This document shows positions 52,902 to 63,070 of a stretch of 64,000 nucleotides of DNA, one piece after another. How positions within the stretch are numbered: the stretch's first letter is position 1; each line of letters opens with the position of its first letter. A program made the translations under genes and the position numbers. This DNA is from Callipepla californica brunnescens (Eukaryota; Chordata; Aves; Galliformes; Odontophoridae), in assembly GCA_023055505.1 (NCBI GenBank), contig JALIRH010000049.1, positions 2,790,001-2,854,000 of the forward strand, written 5' to 3'. The notes under the pieces were generated by a model, which did not search any database, was not told where the DNA came from, and worked only from the letters and a program-made list of their open reading frames with translations.

Positions 52902-55492
52902 GGGCCATTGATTGGCAGCAACCTATACCCCTACTTTGGAAATCAGAACAACCAATCTGGGTAGATCAGTGGCCCTTAACAAAGGAAAAGTTGCTGCATT
53001 TACATGAGCTAGTTCAAGAACAGGTGGATGCTGGTCACATAGTGCCTACCACCAGCCCTTGGAATACTCCAGTGTTTGTTATCCTCAAGAAGAGTGGAAA
53101 ATGGAGGCTTCTGCAGGACCTGCGTGCTATCAATGCAGTAATTGAGCCCATGGGGGCATTGCAGCCTGGTCTCCCTTCGCCTTCAATGTTACCATTGAAT
53201 TGGCCTATAGCAGTCATTGATTTAAAAGACTGTTTTTTTACCATTTTGCTTCATCCAAAAGACGCACCACGATTTGCTTTCTCAGTGCCCTCCATCAACC
53301 AACAGAGCCCTGCTCAGCGGTATCATTGGACTGTGTTACCACAAGGAATGCTTAATAGTCCAACAATATGTCAACTGACTGTAGCAAATGCAATACAACC
53401 AGTACGAAAAGCCAAACCTCACGTCCTTATTTATCATTACATGGACGGTATATTAATAGCAGCAGAACAGGAAGAGACCCTAAAGGACACTTTAATGCTT
53501 GTAAGGCAGGCAGTTCAATCTGTTGGTTTACAAATAGCGGAAGAAAAAGTGCAAATTAGTTCTCCATGGAAATACTTAGGATGGAAAATTACATCTCATA
53601 CCATTCAGCCACAAATCCTCAAAATAATACCTCACGTACAGACATTGAATGATCTGCAAAAATTGTTAGGAACCACTAACTGGTTACGACCGCTTTTGGG
53701 TATTACTACTCAAGAGCTGCACCCTCTGTTCCAGCTACTCAAAGGAGATCCGGATTTAACCTCTAAGAGACAGTTAACACCACAAGCGTTACAATGCTTA
53801 GATTCAGTAATGACATCACTGCAACATCGATATAGCCATCGTGTTTGTTTATCACTGCCAGTAGCTCTTGTAATAATATCAAATTCCTATCAGCCATATA
53901 GCTTGTTATGTCAATGGGATACCTCAAGAAAAGATCCTCTCATTATCCTGGAATGGATATTCTTGCCACATACCTTTTCAAAAACCGTTACATCACGAGT
54001 GGAGATGTTTGCAATGCTGATACAGCGAGGTCGTCATCGTTTACAGATCTTACGAGCTCTTGACCCTGATTGCATCTACATACCTGCTACTAAAAAAGAT
54101 TTAGATTGGTTGCTCACACAGTCACTCGTTTTACAAACTGCTATGGCAGGCTATACTGGACAGATCTCCACTCATCCCCCAAAACATCAGTTACTGCATA
54201 ATTTGAGTGATCTGCCCCTTTCTACTAATATTTTACTTTCACATGTTCCAATACCTAACGCTGTTACTGTATTTACAGATGGCTCCGGCAAGACACAGCG
54301 GGCAGTGGTTCTCTGGCGCGCGACTGCTACACAGTGGCAGTCAGATGTACATGTTGTGGACGGATCACCTCAAGTTGTAGAACTCGCTGCGGTAGCTCGG
54401 GCTTTTCAAATTTTTTCAAATCAAAAGCTTAATATAATAACTGATTCTTTGTATGTTACAGGTATCATTCAGCGGATTGAAGGATCTTTTCTTAAGGAAG
54501 TTAACAACCCTGCTTTGTTTGTGCAGCTCAAGCGAGTTTTACATTATGTTTCTCACCGTACTCTCCCTTATTTTATTATGCATATTCGATCACACACTAC
54601 ATTGCCTGGTCCTTTAGCTGAGGGCAACCGTAAGGCTGATCAAGTCACAGTCGCCTTTGCTACACCTCAATTGTTCCAGCAAGCGCGACTCTCCCATCAG
54701 TTTTTTCATCAGAATAGGAGAGCTTTACAAAAACAATTCCAACTGACAGCAGATCAAGCCCGTAACATTATTCTAACATGCCCAGACTGCCAAGCAATTG
54801 TCCCTTTGCCTCAGATTGGGACAAATCCCCGTGGCACAGAGCCTCTTCAGCTGTGGCAGACAGATGTCACTCATGTTCCTGAATTTGGCCGTCTAAAATT
54901 TGTCCATGTAACAGTAGATACTCATTCTTCATACATATTTGCCACAGCACATACAGGAGAACGCAGTCGCGATGCCCGTAAACATTGGTTATCTGCTTAT
55001 GCTGCTATGGGGATTCCACATACTATAAAAACAGATAATGGACCTGCATACACTTCTAAGGCCACTCGAACTTTCCTCCAAGAATGGGGTGTTAGACATA
55101 TTACAGGCATTCCTCATTCTCCCACCGGGCAAGCTATCATTGAGCGTGCTCATCAAACATTGAAATCCATTCTTAATAAACAAAAAAGGGGGAATACGGG
55201 GGATACACCACAGGAAAGATTATGTAAGGCTTTGCTTGTGCTGAATTTTTTGAATCGTGATCATGCAGATACAACTCGTGTGGGCCGTCATTTTGGGGCC
55301 TCCCCAATGCTCAAAGAACGGCCAATGGTTAACATTCGGAATATGGCCACAGGGCATTGGGAAGGTCCTGTACCACTGATAACATGGGGTCGTGGATATG
55401 CTTGTGTTTCCACAGGGACTGGTCCCACATGGGTTCCAGCACGATATGTTCGGCCTCATCTCAAGGCAGAAAATAGCATCCAGCCTTTATGA
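52896..55492 (+). CDS. pol: pol: RT (altered active site), RNase H, integrase
   Basis: One open frame of about 865 codons entered by -1 shift from pro. RT has EQPIWVDQWPL, DLKDCFFTILLHP and LPQGMLNSPTICQ, but the catalytic YMDD reads YMDG (53438-53449), so one metal-binding aspartate is missing. RNase H has FTDGSGK, VELAAVARAF, ITDSLY and the HIRSHT block. Integrase has an HHCC finger (HQFFHQNRR … CPDCQ), D (WQTDVTH), D (KTDNGPAYTS) and E (IIERAHQT), and a C-terminal WGRGYACVS domain. There are no stops or indels. Function is doubtful because of the active-site change. Stop TGA at 55490-55492. Confidence 0.94.
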
Positions 55493-55942
55493 TTACTAGG
55501 ACTCTATGCTTCTTTTATTCTTTTATTGTAGTAGTAGATCAAATGTGAAGAATTATTAGGCATTATCTAGATTGTTGTGTGCTTCTTCTATCTCAATAGT
55601 AGATCAAGTATGAATTAGACAGGATTTGATGTTACCACTGTTGGAGTCAATGAAAATAACACTTCTAATGTATTAGGAACGCACAGTTATGATGTTATTA
55701 GCCTATCAGTTAACTTTTTTCTAATTTGCAAAGACAAAACCTGGAAACGAATCCTAGGCAAAGGTATGATTTGATGTTTTAGAATGATCAATTCTTTTTC
55801 AATCCACTAATCAGAATAGTTTCTTTGTAATCATGCATCATTTGAGACAGAGGCATATGCTAAGAGAGCTAACCTTGATAGTTTATTCTGTTTTGCAAGC
55901 AGATGTTCCACTTGGGCTCCGTATCACGCGCTGGCCACGCGG

Positions 55943-56137
55943 ATGCGGTGTACAAGTGGAAAAATTTCTGCAGACCCTGAGAAGAGTGAGGGCACAGGGG
56001 AGTCTGTGGTGGGTGTGAGGGGAAAAGTGCACCTTGAAGCAGGGGACGCCCTGCTGGCACTGCCTATCACATCCACCACTGACATGTTCCTTTTCTCTCT
56101 TCTTTCTGGTAGTTTGCCATTTCTCAGGAGTCAATAG
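55943..56137 (+). CDS. Conserved 64-codon ORF in post-pol region (copy 2)
   Basis: ATG to TAG, 64 codons, same length and ungapped relative to 29870-30064. Conserved blocks are ADPEKS, ESVVG, RGKVH, GDALLALPI, SLLSG and LPFLR. The second half is hydrophobic enough for one membrane segment. Not recognised as any known retroviral accessory protein. No RNA evidence can be seen here. It could equally lie within a conserved cis-acting RNA region such as an export element. Confidence 0.32.
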   Translation: MRCTSGKISADPEKSEGTGESVVGVRGKVHLEAGDALLALPITSTTDMFLFSLLSGSLPFLRSQ

Positions 56138-56668
56138 TTAATAATGCGCTTGCTTAGGGAGTTTCTGCTTCTCACATACATAAATCTAAAATGAATGTCT
56201 GTGTGTGTGTGAGTGAGTGTATGTTGACTAAAAACCCTAACCCTCTGTGTTGCTCTGAATGCACAGTTCACTTGTTTCTGCTATTGAGATGTCTTGTCTC
56301 TCAGATCCAGCATACCCTGAAACAGCACCGCTCAAGCTTCAGCCACAATCACCAAATTAGCTGGCAAAGGAAAGTAGTATCACAAGTGATGCTCTAGCAG
56401 GCTTACCTACTGATGTTGATTCTATTTGGCATGCAATTTTATTCCTTCTATTCAGTTACTGGTACACAAAGAATGGGACCATCAGGGATTCTTTTCCAGG
56501 TTGCAGAAATCTGAAGCAATGGGTGAAATGAGTCTTTGTTTACTTCTTGTTAAGTTTAAGAATATTTTGAGTCCTTAGAATATGATTACCTTGTCTCTTT
56601 TCTTACATTCAGCAATATTGTTAAAGAGTGTTATTAATTTGTAATAAGTTAATAGTTTGCTAATAAAT

Positions 56669-56682
56669 AAAAAAGGGGGAAT
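56669..56682 (+). promoter_or_regulatory. Polypurine tract of the young provirus
   Basis: AAAAAAGGGGGAAT directly before the 3' LTR start TGTGGGAAT at 56683. Confidence 0.93.
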
Positions 56683-57036
56683 TGTGGGAATACAAAAAGT
56701 ATATTTAGAGCTGCAGCTGTGGAACAGAATAAACAGCATGAGAGAGGAAGGCTGAGAACCAAGGACACTTCCAGAAGAAGAGGAAAACAAGTTCAAGTAA
56801 GCTGCATGCTAGCAGACCCCAATTGGAGGAAGAGTGCATGGCTTGGAAAGACTCACAGCCCTGATTGGATAATTGCCTGTATGCACGGTTAAGGACTGTT
56901 TTGGGAAGTTATACTGTTGACATGTAAAGGCGGGTGGGAAAGTTACAGAGAGTTTGTGAAAGTATATAAGGGATGTTAAAACCTGTAATAAAGGATTTGG
57001 ATCGCTCACATCTGAGTCCGTGCCCGAGACACTGCA
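56683..57036 (+). mobile_element. 3' LTR of the young provirus
   Basis: 354 bp. It differs from the 5' LTR at two positions (GGCTTGGAAAG versus GGCTTGGGAAG, and GATCGCTCAC versus GATCGTTCAC). It is followed by the target duplication CGATGT. Confidence 0.95.
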
Positions 57037-57570
57037 CGATGTCTCTCTTGTAGTGAGGGGCCCAACACTGAACACAGTACTCGAGGTACAGGGCATGATC
57101 CCCTCCCTGCTCCTGCTGGCCACGCTGTTCCTAATCCAGGCCAGGATGCCGTTGGCCTTCTTGGCCACCTGGGCACACTGCCGGCTCACGTTGGGCATCA
57201 ACCAACACCCCCAGGTCCTTTTCCTCTGTACACTCCTCAAGCCGTTCTGCCCCAAGCCTATAGCATTGCATGGGGTTATTGTGGCCAAAGTGCAGGACCC
57301 GGCACTTGGCCTTATTGAACCTCATCCCATTGAGCTCAGCCCAACTGTCTAGCCTATCCAGATCCCGCTGAAGGGCCTCCCTACCCTCAGGCACATCCAC
57401 ACATCCTCCCAACTCGGTGTCATCCGCAAACTTACTGAGGGTGCACTCAATCCCCTCATCCAGGTCATCAATAAAGAGATTAAACAGTATGGGCCCCAAT
57501 ACCGACCCTTGGGGGACACCACTCGTGACAGGACGCCAGCTGGACTTAACACCGTTAGCCACCACGACAG

Positions 57571-57959
57571 TATAAACATATATATCTTTACACAAATATA
57601 CAAATTTAGATTTTTTTATATAAATATATAAATTTATCTTTCTATATGAATACATAAATTTATCTTTTGATGTAAATATATAAAAGTATACTTCTCAAAA
57701 GAGCTGTCAGGCTCCAGAATGTGAGGCCCGGGGAGGTGTTGCAGACACCGACCCCGGGGCTGTGAAGGAGCTTTTCGCCCTCGCGCTGAGGGCCACGGTT
57801 CAGTAGAACTGCTGGGGACGGTGTGACCTCGTAGGTTGGGTTCTCCGAACGCTGCTGCCAATTGCCCAGCCCTCCAGTTTGGCGAGATCTCTCAGCAGGA
57901 CGTCCTAAGGGAGTCAGGAGCTCACCCCAAATCCATGCGATCCGCAAACCTGCTCAGTG
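57571..57959. repeat. AT-rich 26-bp repeats plus shared spacer, copy 2
   Basis: Near-identical to 2470-2858, including the three imperfect 26-bp units. Part of the duplicated block. Confidence 0.8.
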
Positions 57960-58504
57960 TGTGCCACGGTTTTATGATTTTGGGGCATTGGTATTCCACA
58001 TCGTAACATCATGGAGTGCATGAAGAGTCAAAGAGTCAGGGCTCCAGCTCCGCGGATCATCAGTAGTTATGGGTGTACCTGTCCCAGAAGAGAACTCCAT
58101 TCCCCAGAGCACTGTGCGATGCTTTGTATTTTTACGTATTTTCTGCTCAGAGGAAAAGATATCAACTGCTCGTGTGTCACGGGACGCTCTCTTTCCTTCG
58201 GGATCACTCGGCAGTGGGTGCTCGCTGCCGTTCGCTTTCAGCGTTAGCATAAGGCCTTCGGTTTATCAGACATTCTCTTGCTCATTTTATTTGATTCATT
58301 AGCCTCAATTCCAATTAGATCATATTAGATTGTGTCATTTTGCTGCCTGAGATCTTATTTAGTGAATTAGCTTTCCTCCTCAGATCGTTGCCGCTGCTTT
58401 GTTCCTAGGCCCATCTCCTTTTCCCTTTCCCCTTTCCTGGGCCATGGGTCCCCCACACCAATGGTCGCGGAACCGTGCCGACCCATTCCGGTAAACCGTT
58501 GACA
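57960..58504 (+). mobile_element. ERV-L-type LTR, complete
   Basis: TGTGCCACGG to CCGTTGACA. The first 275 bp match 2859-3138 closely; the remainder matches the ERV-L LTRs at 23138 and 36065. About 545 bp. Confidence 0.88.
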
Positions 58505-58847
58505 GCGTGCCTTCAGGTCCCGCACCCAGGTCAATTATGAAAGCATTACGAACCACTGGCCGTGAGATTTCTGTTCTCCCACGGCTAGCTGCCGTCGCAA
58601 GGCCGGCCCAGCTCCGTGCTTCGTTAGCGCCAGGGACTTGCTGGAGCAGATCATTGGAAGCCACGGTTACAGCTTGACAAAGAACTGTAATGGTGGCTGT
58701 GATGCTGAGAAATCCCTTCTTTGTCTCACGAAGCAGAAAGGCCATGCCCTGATCCCCGGAGCCATGGAGGGGAGATCCTGTCCCTCATGCTGGCACAGGG
58801 CCCTTCCTGGGGCATTGAGATCGAGGTTTGTGTGATGTCAAATGAGG
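58505..58847. other. Unidentified 343-bp segment between two LTR ends
   Basis: It lies between the end of a complete LTR and a second partial LTR 3' end. The minus strand is open across most of it (58745 to the left edge) and encodes a peptide with a hydrophobic start (SITATITVLCQAV), reminiscent of a signal peptide. No family was recognised. It may be an insertion, or a fragment of another retrovirus carried in by recombination. Confidence 0.4.
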
Positions 58848-58959
58848 GACATTTTTCCCTTTTCCTTTTTCCTTTCCCCTTTCCTGGGGCATGGGTCCGT
58901 GGGTCCCCCGCACCAATCGTCACGGAACCGGGCCGATCCAGCCCGGTAAACCGTTGACA
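58848..58959 (+). mobile_element. Duplicate ERV-L LTR 3' end
   Basis: It repeats the last ~110 bp of the LTR (pyrimidine-rich CCTTTTTCC, then GGGTCCGTGGGTCCCCC … GTTGACA). Unlike the first LTR end, it is followed by a primer-binding site. Confidence 0.85.
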
Positions 58960-58963
58960 TTTT

Positions 58964-58981
58964 TGGCGCCCAACGTGGGGC
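58964..58981 (+). promoter_or_regulatory. Primer-binding site, tRNA-Lys1,2
   Basis: TGGCGCCCAACGTGGGGC, a full 18-nt match to the tRNA-Lys1,2 complement, five bases after the LTR end. Confidence 0.92.
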
Positions 58982-59175
58982 AATAGAGCTGCCTTAGCCG
59001 GGCAGAGACATACTTCTTGTGTGAATCTCTGTCTCTTGCTTGCAAGCTTATCTGTACTGCAGGTGCTGTACGGCATAACACGGCCTTGAAGCCTGGGCGT
59101 ACTGCCAGTTGTTCTGGGATATTTGTCAACTTTTTTGGGTGCTGCCAGCTTGTTTTAGTAAAGAAGAAAAAAAAA

Positions 59176-59607
59176 ATGCTCTTGCTTTTTAAACTGCTCT
59201 TAAAGGGGCTGCATTTCATGGTTTTTTCCCTTGTAATGCTCAGAATATACTGGGACTTAATTAAGTTTGCCAGTCTGATCCATGGAGCTTGGTCTCTATA
59301 TGATAAACTAAAAGCACTGCTGGAAATACCTACCTGGCTTTTGTATGCGATGTGGCATTCAGTTCCGGAGGGAGCAACTCCAGGTGGAGTTGTTAACTCT
59401 ATGATTTTTAAACTGGCTCTTGGCCTCTCCTTTGAATTTGTTAGGCGTTTTCTGAATGCTCATCCAATGCTCGCAATGATTCTGGTGTCAGTCTCCCTGA
59501 ATGTACTCTTAATCAGTATCGGTATTTATAATATTTTGAGAAAGCCTTCCCCAGAGCCAGAGAACAGTGACTGGCAGGGAGTTTGGAGGGACTTAGGAGA
59601 GACTTGA
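59176..59607 (+). pseudogene. ERV-L gag N-terminus, truncated
   Basis: The ATG follows a poly-A stretch, exactly as at 23930. The 143 codons have the same plan as the first ~140 residues of that gag: hydrophobic segment, WSLYDKLKA motif, second hydrophobic segment (about residues 96-120) and a WQGVWRDLGE end. A TGA then interrupts. Homology continues in degraded form to about 59935 (CCGGGCCTTATTC matches the AYAYRG region). The rest of the provirus is missing. Confidence 0.8.
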
Positions 59608-59944
59608 GAGAAGTGGTCATCACCGCTGTCATGGGACTTTTCTCCTGAACACCTGCAAGATGCTGAGAATTTAAGCAGGTATTTGAGACGGGGATGTTGC
59701 GGCTCAGACAGATCTGAGGGGGCCCAAATTCTTTGGCGTCTGGCTTATGCTTACCGGGCCTTATTCAATACTATTCCAGAGAGGCATAGAGTTGTTGAAA
59801 TAGAGCGAGAGAGTCTCTGAGCCGAGACAGTCTCCAAATTCAGAAGGAGAGTCTTTTAGCTGACAATCAGACTCTCCAGTCCAACCTAGACTCCTATGGA
59901 GACACTGAGAGTGCGTGATGTCGGGCTGCGCGGGGTCTCTATCT

Positions 59945-60190
59945 CCCTAATGGTTACGGTTGGGAAAGACCTCTAAGACCATCTAGTCCGACCGTGCGCC
60001 TGCCACCAACATCACCCACTGCCACGTCCCGCAGTGCCACATCCCCACGGCTCTGGGGCACCTCCAGGGACGGTGACTCCCCCCCTCCCCAGGCAGCGGT
60101 GCCAGTGCTTCCCCACTCTTTCAGAGCAGAATTTCTTCCTAATAATCTAACCTCAACGAACTTCCCTGAACACCAAACTGACATCCCCAC
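59945..60190 (-). mobile_element. CR1 3' end fragment, antisense
   Basis: It starts GGTTGGGAAAGACCTCTAAG, ACCATCTAGTCC, the reverse complement of a CR1 tail, and continues into the region before it (CTTTCAGAGCAGAATTTCTT, CCTAATAATCTAACC). It marks the end of the ERV-L fragment. Confidence 0.85.
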
Positions 60191-60752
60191 CTTCTTGTTA
60201 CTCTTTTAAAACTCTTCATTTCTAATTCCCTCAACACAAAAAGGTTTTAACTGCAGCTGAGTGCAAACAGCTGTCACCACCCACCCAATCCACGGCAGTG
60301 GCACTGTTTCTGTCTCTTGGTTTCCGTCTGTCTGCAGTGGACACGCTGACCCACTTGTCTTCCCAAGGCTGGAGAGTGCCCAGTGGGACCTCCATAGTAC
60401 GCCGGCTTTTTGCTTCTGCCAAGCTTGCCACAAAACCACGATTTTGACTTATTTGGTTGTTTTCCAAAAATCCCTGTGTGGCCGAAGGTACTCTTTTGTC
60501 CTCGACAGCAGCAGCCCCACGCTATCTGTCTTTCATCCCTCCCCTGGGTGACAGTCCCGGAGGTGAGGAGCAGACTGGTGTCCTTTGCTTGGAGCTGTGT
60601 TATGCTGTATCAGTGCGGAGTGGAATTGTAGTTAGTGCCGCCACGTATGCAGTGTCGTTCTGCCCTCCGCGGGGCGGAGACCTGCTGCCCAACACATCCC
60701 TGGGAAAGGCAAGCTGTGTTACTGGGAAAACAGCATTGTAAGAAAAGAAGAC
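60191..60752. other. No recognisable gene
   Basis: Unassigned sequence between CR1 debris and the duplicated receptor flank. No repeat or exon could be defined. Confidence 0.5.
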
Positions 60753-61089
60753 AGGAGAAAAAGCGTCCCTACGACTTTGATTTGCAACGCATGTCTTTCT
60801 CGTGTCAGTTGCACAGACGCCTACAAGTACTTCTGCTGTAGAAGTGATCTCATCTGACCAACTCTGAAAAGAAAACCTGTGACCACAGCACCAACACGTT
60901 CCTCACAGGGACATGGCTGTTTCCTTCCGAGAAGGAAGGCAGAGGCCTTCGTGGTAGACACAACCTCATGAAATGTAGCTTACATCACTGACCTCAAGAA
61001 GCATTTCCCCATTGCAAGACCTGTCACTGACTTTTGTACTCCTTGACCAGGTCCTCATGCCCACAGGTGCTGATACCCAGCAGTACCAA
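60753..61089 (+). repeat. Duplicated 5' flank of the second olfactory receptor
   Basis: Nearly identical to 12936-13273, up to and including the bases before the receptor ATG. Confidence 0.85.
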
Positions 61090-62112
61090 ATGCCCAACAG
61101 CAGCTCCATCAGCGAGTTCCTCCTGCTGGCGTTGGCAGACACGCGGCAGCTGCAGCTCCTGCACTTCTGGCTCTTCCTGGGCGTCTCCCTGGCTGCCCTC
61201 CTGGGCAACGGCCTCAGCAGCACAGCCGCAGCCTGCGACCACGGCCTGCACACCCCCATGGACTTCTTTCTCCTCAACTTCACTCCAAAGCCGTGGCCAA
61301 TGCCCTCTGGGACACCAGGGCCATCTCCTACTTGGGATGTGCTGCACATGCTTCCCTTCCCTTCCCTTCCCTTCCCTTCCCTTCCCTTCCCTTCCCTTCC
61401 CTTCCCTTCCCTTCCCTTCCCTTCCCTTCCCTTCCCTTCCCTTCCCTTCCCTTCCCTTCCCTTCCCTTCCCTTCCCTTCCCTTCCCTTCCCTTCCCTTCC
61501 CTTCCCTTCCCTTCCCTTCCCTTCCCTTCCCTTCCCTTCCCTTCCCTTCCCTTCCCTTCCCTTCCCTTCCCTTCCCTTCCCTTCCCTTCCCTTCCCTTCC
61601 CTTCCCTTCCCTTCCCTTCCCTTCCCTTCCCTTCCCTTCCCTTCCCTTCCCTTCCCTCCCCCTCCCCCTCCCCCTCCCCCTCCCCCTCCCCCTCCCCCTC
61701 CCCCTCCCCCTCCCCCTCCCCTCCATTTTCTATACCGCTGTGCCATGGCAATACCGTGGATCAGATCTTCTGTGAAATTGCCCACATCCTCAAGCTCTCC
61801 TGCTCACAATCAGATTACCTCAGGGAAACCTGGAGTTTTGCTTTTGGTTTTGCTTTAGTTCTTGGCTGTTTTCTTTTCATTGTGCTGTCCTACGTGCAGA
61901 TCTTCAGGGCTGTGCTGAGGATGCCCTCTGAGCAGGGCCGGCACAAAGCCTTCTCCACGTGCCTCCCTCACCTGGCCGTGCTCTCCCTGTTTGGCAGCAC
62001 TGTGATGTTTGCCTACCTGAAGCCCTCCTCTGTATCCTCAGCATCCGTGGACCTGGTGGTGGCACTTCTGTACTCGGTGGTACCTCCCACTGGGAATCCA
62101 TCTACACCATGA
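61090..62112 (+). pseudogene. Olfactory receptor, OR14/gamma-c-like, middle replaced by microsatellite
   Basis: Paralogue of 13274-14243, almost identical for its first ~60 codons (MPNSSSISEF…, GN of TM1, HTPM). A deletion of about 34 bp then removes most of TM2 and shifts frame. At the TM3 pyrimidine tract a CTTCC repeat of about 300 bp plus a CCCCCT repeat replaces about 200 bp covering TM3, TM4 and the DRY-like motif. Receptor sequence resumes at EC2 (…CHGNTVDQIFCE) with TM5 to TM7 (KAFSTCLPHL, SVVPP), but NPLIY is disrupted and the end is degraded. The reading frame happens to stay open across the repeat (366 codons from 61012). It cannot be a functional receptor. Confidence 0.9.
61351..61724. 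repeat. CTTCC pentanucleotide and CCCCCT hexanucleotide microsatellite
   Basis: About 61 near-perfect CTTCC units (61351-61656) run directly into about 11 CCCCCT units. It lies inside the receptor pseudogene. On the minus strand it gives GREGK and G-only open frames. Confidence 0.97.
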
Positions 62113-62805
62113 GGAACCAAGAGCTCGAGGATGCACTGAGGACACTTAGAAGAATCTTAGAGCATAAGAACAATAGTAGAACAATATTTTGGTCATATGT
62201 GTCTTTCTTCATATTATTTATAACTTGGTTTTGAATTCAAATGTATTTATTCTTTGCCTCCTGCTGGTTAATTATTCATTTGGACCCAGTCAACTCATGT
62301 ATGTACAGAAGCAGGCTTCCTCCGTAGGTAAACACAATACACAAGCCAGGAGAAATTCCTTTGCTTCAGCACCCATGTCATCCCTTTTTCTCTGGATCTT
62401 GTGGAGCAAACCCATGATGCAGGATGATTTCAGAGACCAGGAGCCCAGCCGCCAAGAGGAGCAGCAGCCCTGGGATTCCTGGCTGATGCTCCACTCTGCC
62501 TGCTGGGCTCCCACTGTGCCCGTTGAGCTGGGGCTGTTGCTGTGCTGGGGCCATGGTGATGGGCAGGGGCATGACGTGGTCTTTTGTGTGCAGCTCTCTT
62601 TCCACTTCCATGCTGCCCTACTGTATCTCTACGCTCCTTGTAGCCCTTGGCTCTCATGTGATTTCACAGCTGTCCTCGTGTATCTACAGTGGCATCCCTG
62701 TGGCTGCAGAGAGAAGCAGGCAATATGCACCAGTGTCCCAGGCGGAGCTGTAAGTGACTGGGTGCTGGACCAAGAGCTTCCTTCTTGGTGGCCCTAACCA
62801 TAGAC
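62113..62805 (+). other. 3' flank of the second olfactory receptor
   Basis: Similar to 14244-14600 with more divergence (for example CAACTCATGTA and GAAATTC blocks, then CAGGAGCCCAGC). The aligned AATAAA of copy 1 is AATACA here. No gene seen. Confidence 0.6.
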
Positions 62806-63070
62806 ACGTAAATTCATGGAACCTCTTGAGATAAAAGGGACCTTAAAGATTCCTTCCTACTGGCTGCCGTGCTCAGGTTGCCACCCACTAGGTCAGGTTG
62901 CTCAGTGCCTTACCCAACCTGGCCTTGAGTACCTTCAGGGCTACGTGCGCACCCTGCCAAGCTCTTTGTCCATCAGGGCTCCCAAGTCCTTTTCCCCAGA
63001 GCTTCTCTTGGAGCTCTTCTCCCAGTCTGTACACGTATCTGGGATAACCCCAAGCCGTGTCCACTGCCAT
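62806..63070 (-). mobile_element. Old CR1 fragment, antisense, internally deleted
   Basis: AAAGGGACCTTAAAGATTCC, then CTAGGTCAGGTTGCTCAG and CCCAACCTGGCCTTGAG are typical reversed CR1 3' sequence. The part after 62960 (CAAGTCCTTTTCCCCAGAGC) comes from a more internal CR1 region. Confidence 0.82.

Larger units (their letters stand above)
55493..56682 (+). other. Post-pol region without env
   Basis: About 1.2 kb where env would be expected. It contains no SU or TM frame. 55850-56340 is about 80-85% identical to the reverse complement of 29660-30130 in the nested provirus, which is closer than the two gag/pol genes are to each other. 55600-55650 also matches. Near 56270-56360 a short stretch corresponds to the start of the TM remnant of the nested element, without the membrane anchor. 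Confidence 0.75.
49742..57036 (+). mobile_element. Young betaretrovirus-like provirus in CR1
   Basis: 7,295 bp with 354-bp LTRs and a 6-bp target duplication CGATGT (49736-49741 and 57037-57042). The empty site is visible in CR1 copy 1 at 1937. The LTRs differ at only two positions. Order: LTR, PBS, gag, dUTPase-protease, pol, non-env 3' region, polypurine tract, LTR. Pro and pol are open and both -1 frameshift heptamers are in phase, but gag has one stop, the RT active site is altered and env is missing. Confidence 0.95.
49265..57570 (-). mobile_element. CR1 LINE, copy 2, split by a provirus
   Basis: Left part 49265-49741, right part 57037-57570 (after the repeated target site). Without the insertion it is co-linear with the CR1 at 1466-2469 and has the same truncation point and flanks. 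The RT frame (57131-57560) stays open longer than in copy 1 but also ends before the conserved C-terminal block, which lies in 49384-49640. Confidence 0.92.

Noticed and set aside
56231..56246. CCCTAACCCT as a telomere-like repeat
   Set aside because: Only about one and a half units, and the equivalent retroviral sequence in the nested provirus differs.
58848..58981. Second full LTR before the PBS at 58964
   Set aside because: Only the last ~110 bp of an LTR are present there; the complete LTR ends at 58504.
61328..61751. GREGK- and GGG-repeat minus-strand frames over the microsatellite
   Set aside because: Trivial translation of CTTCC and CCCCCT repeats.
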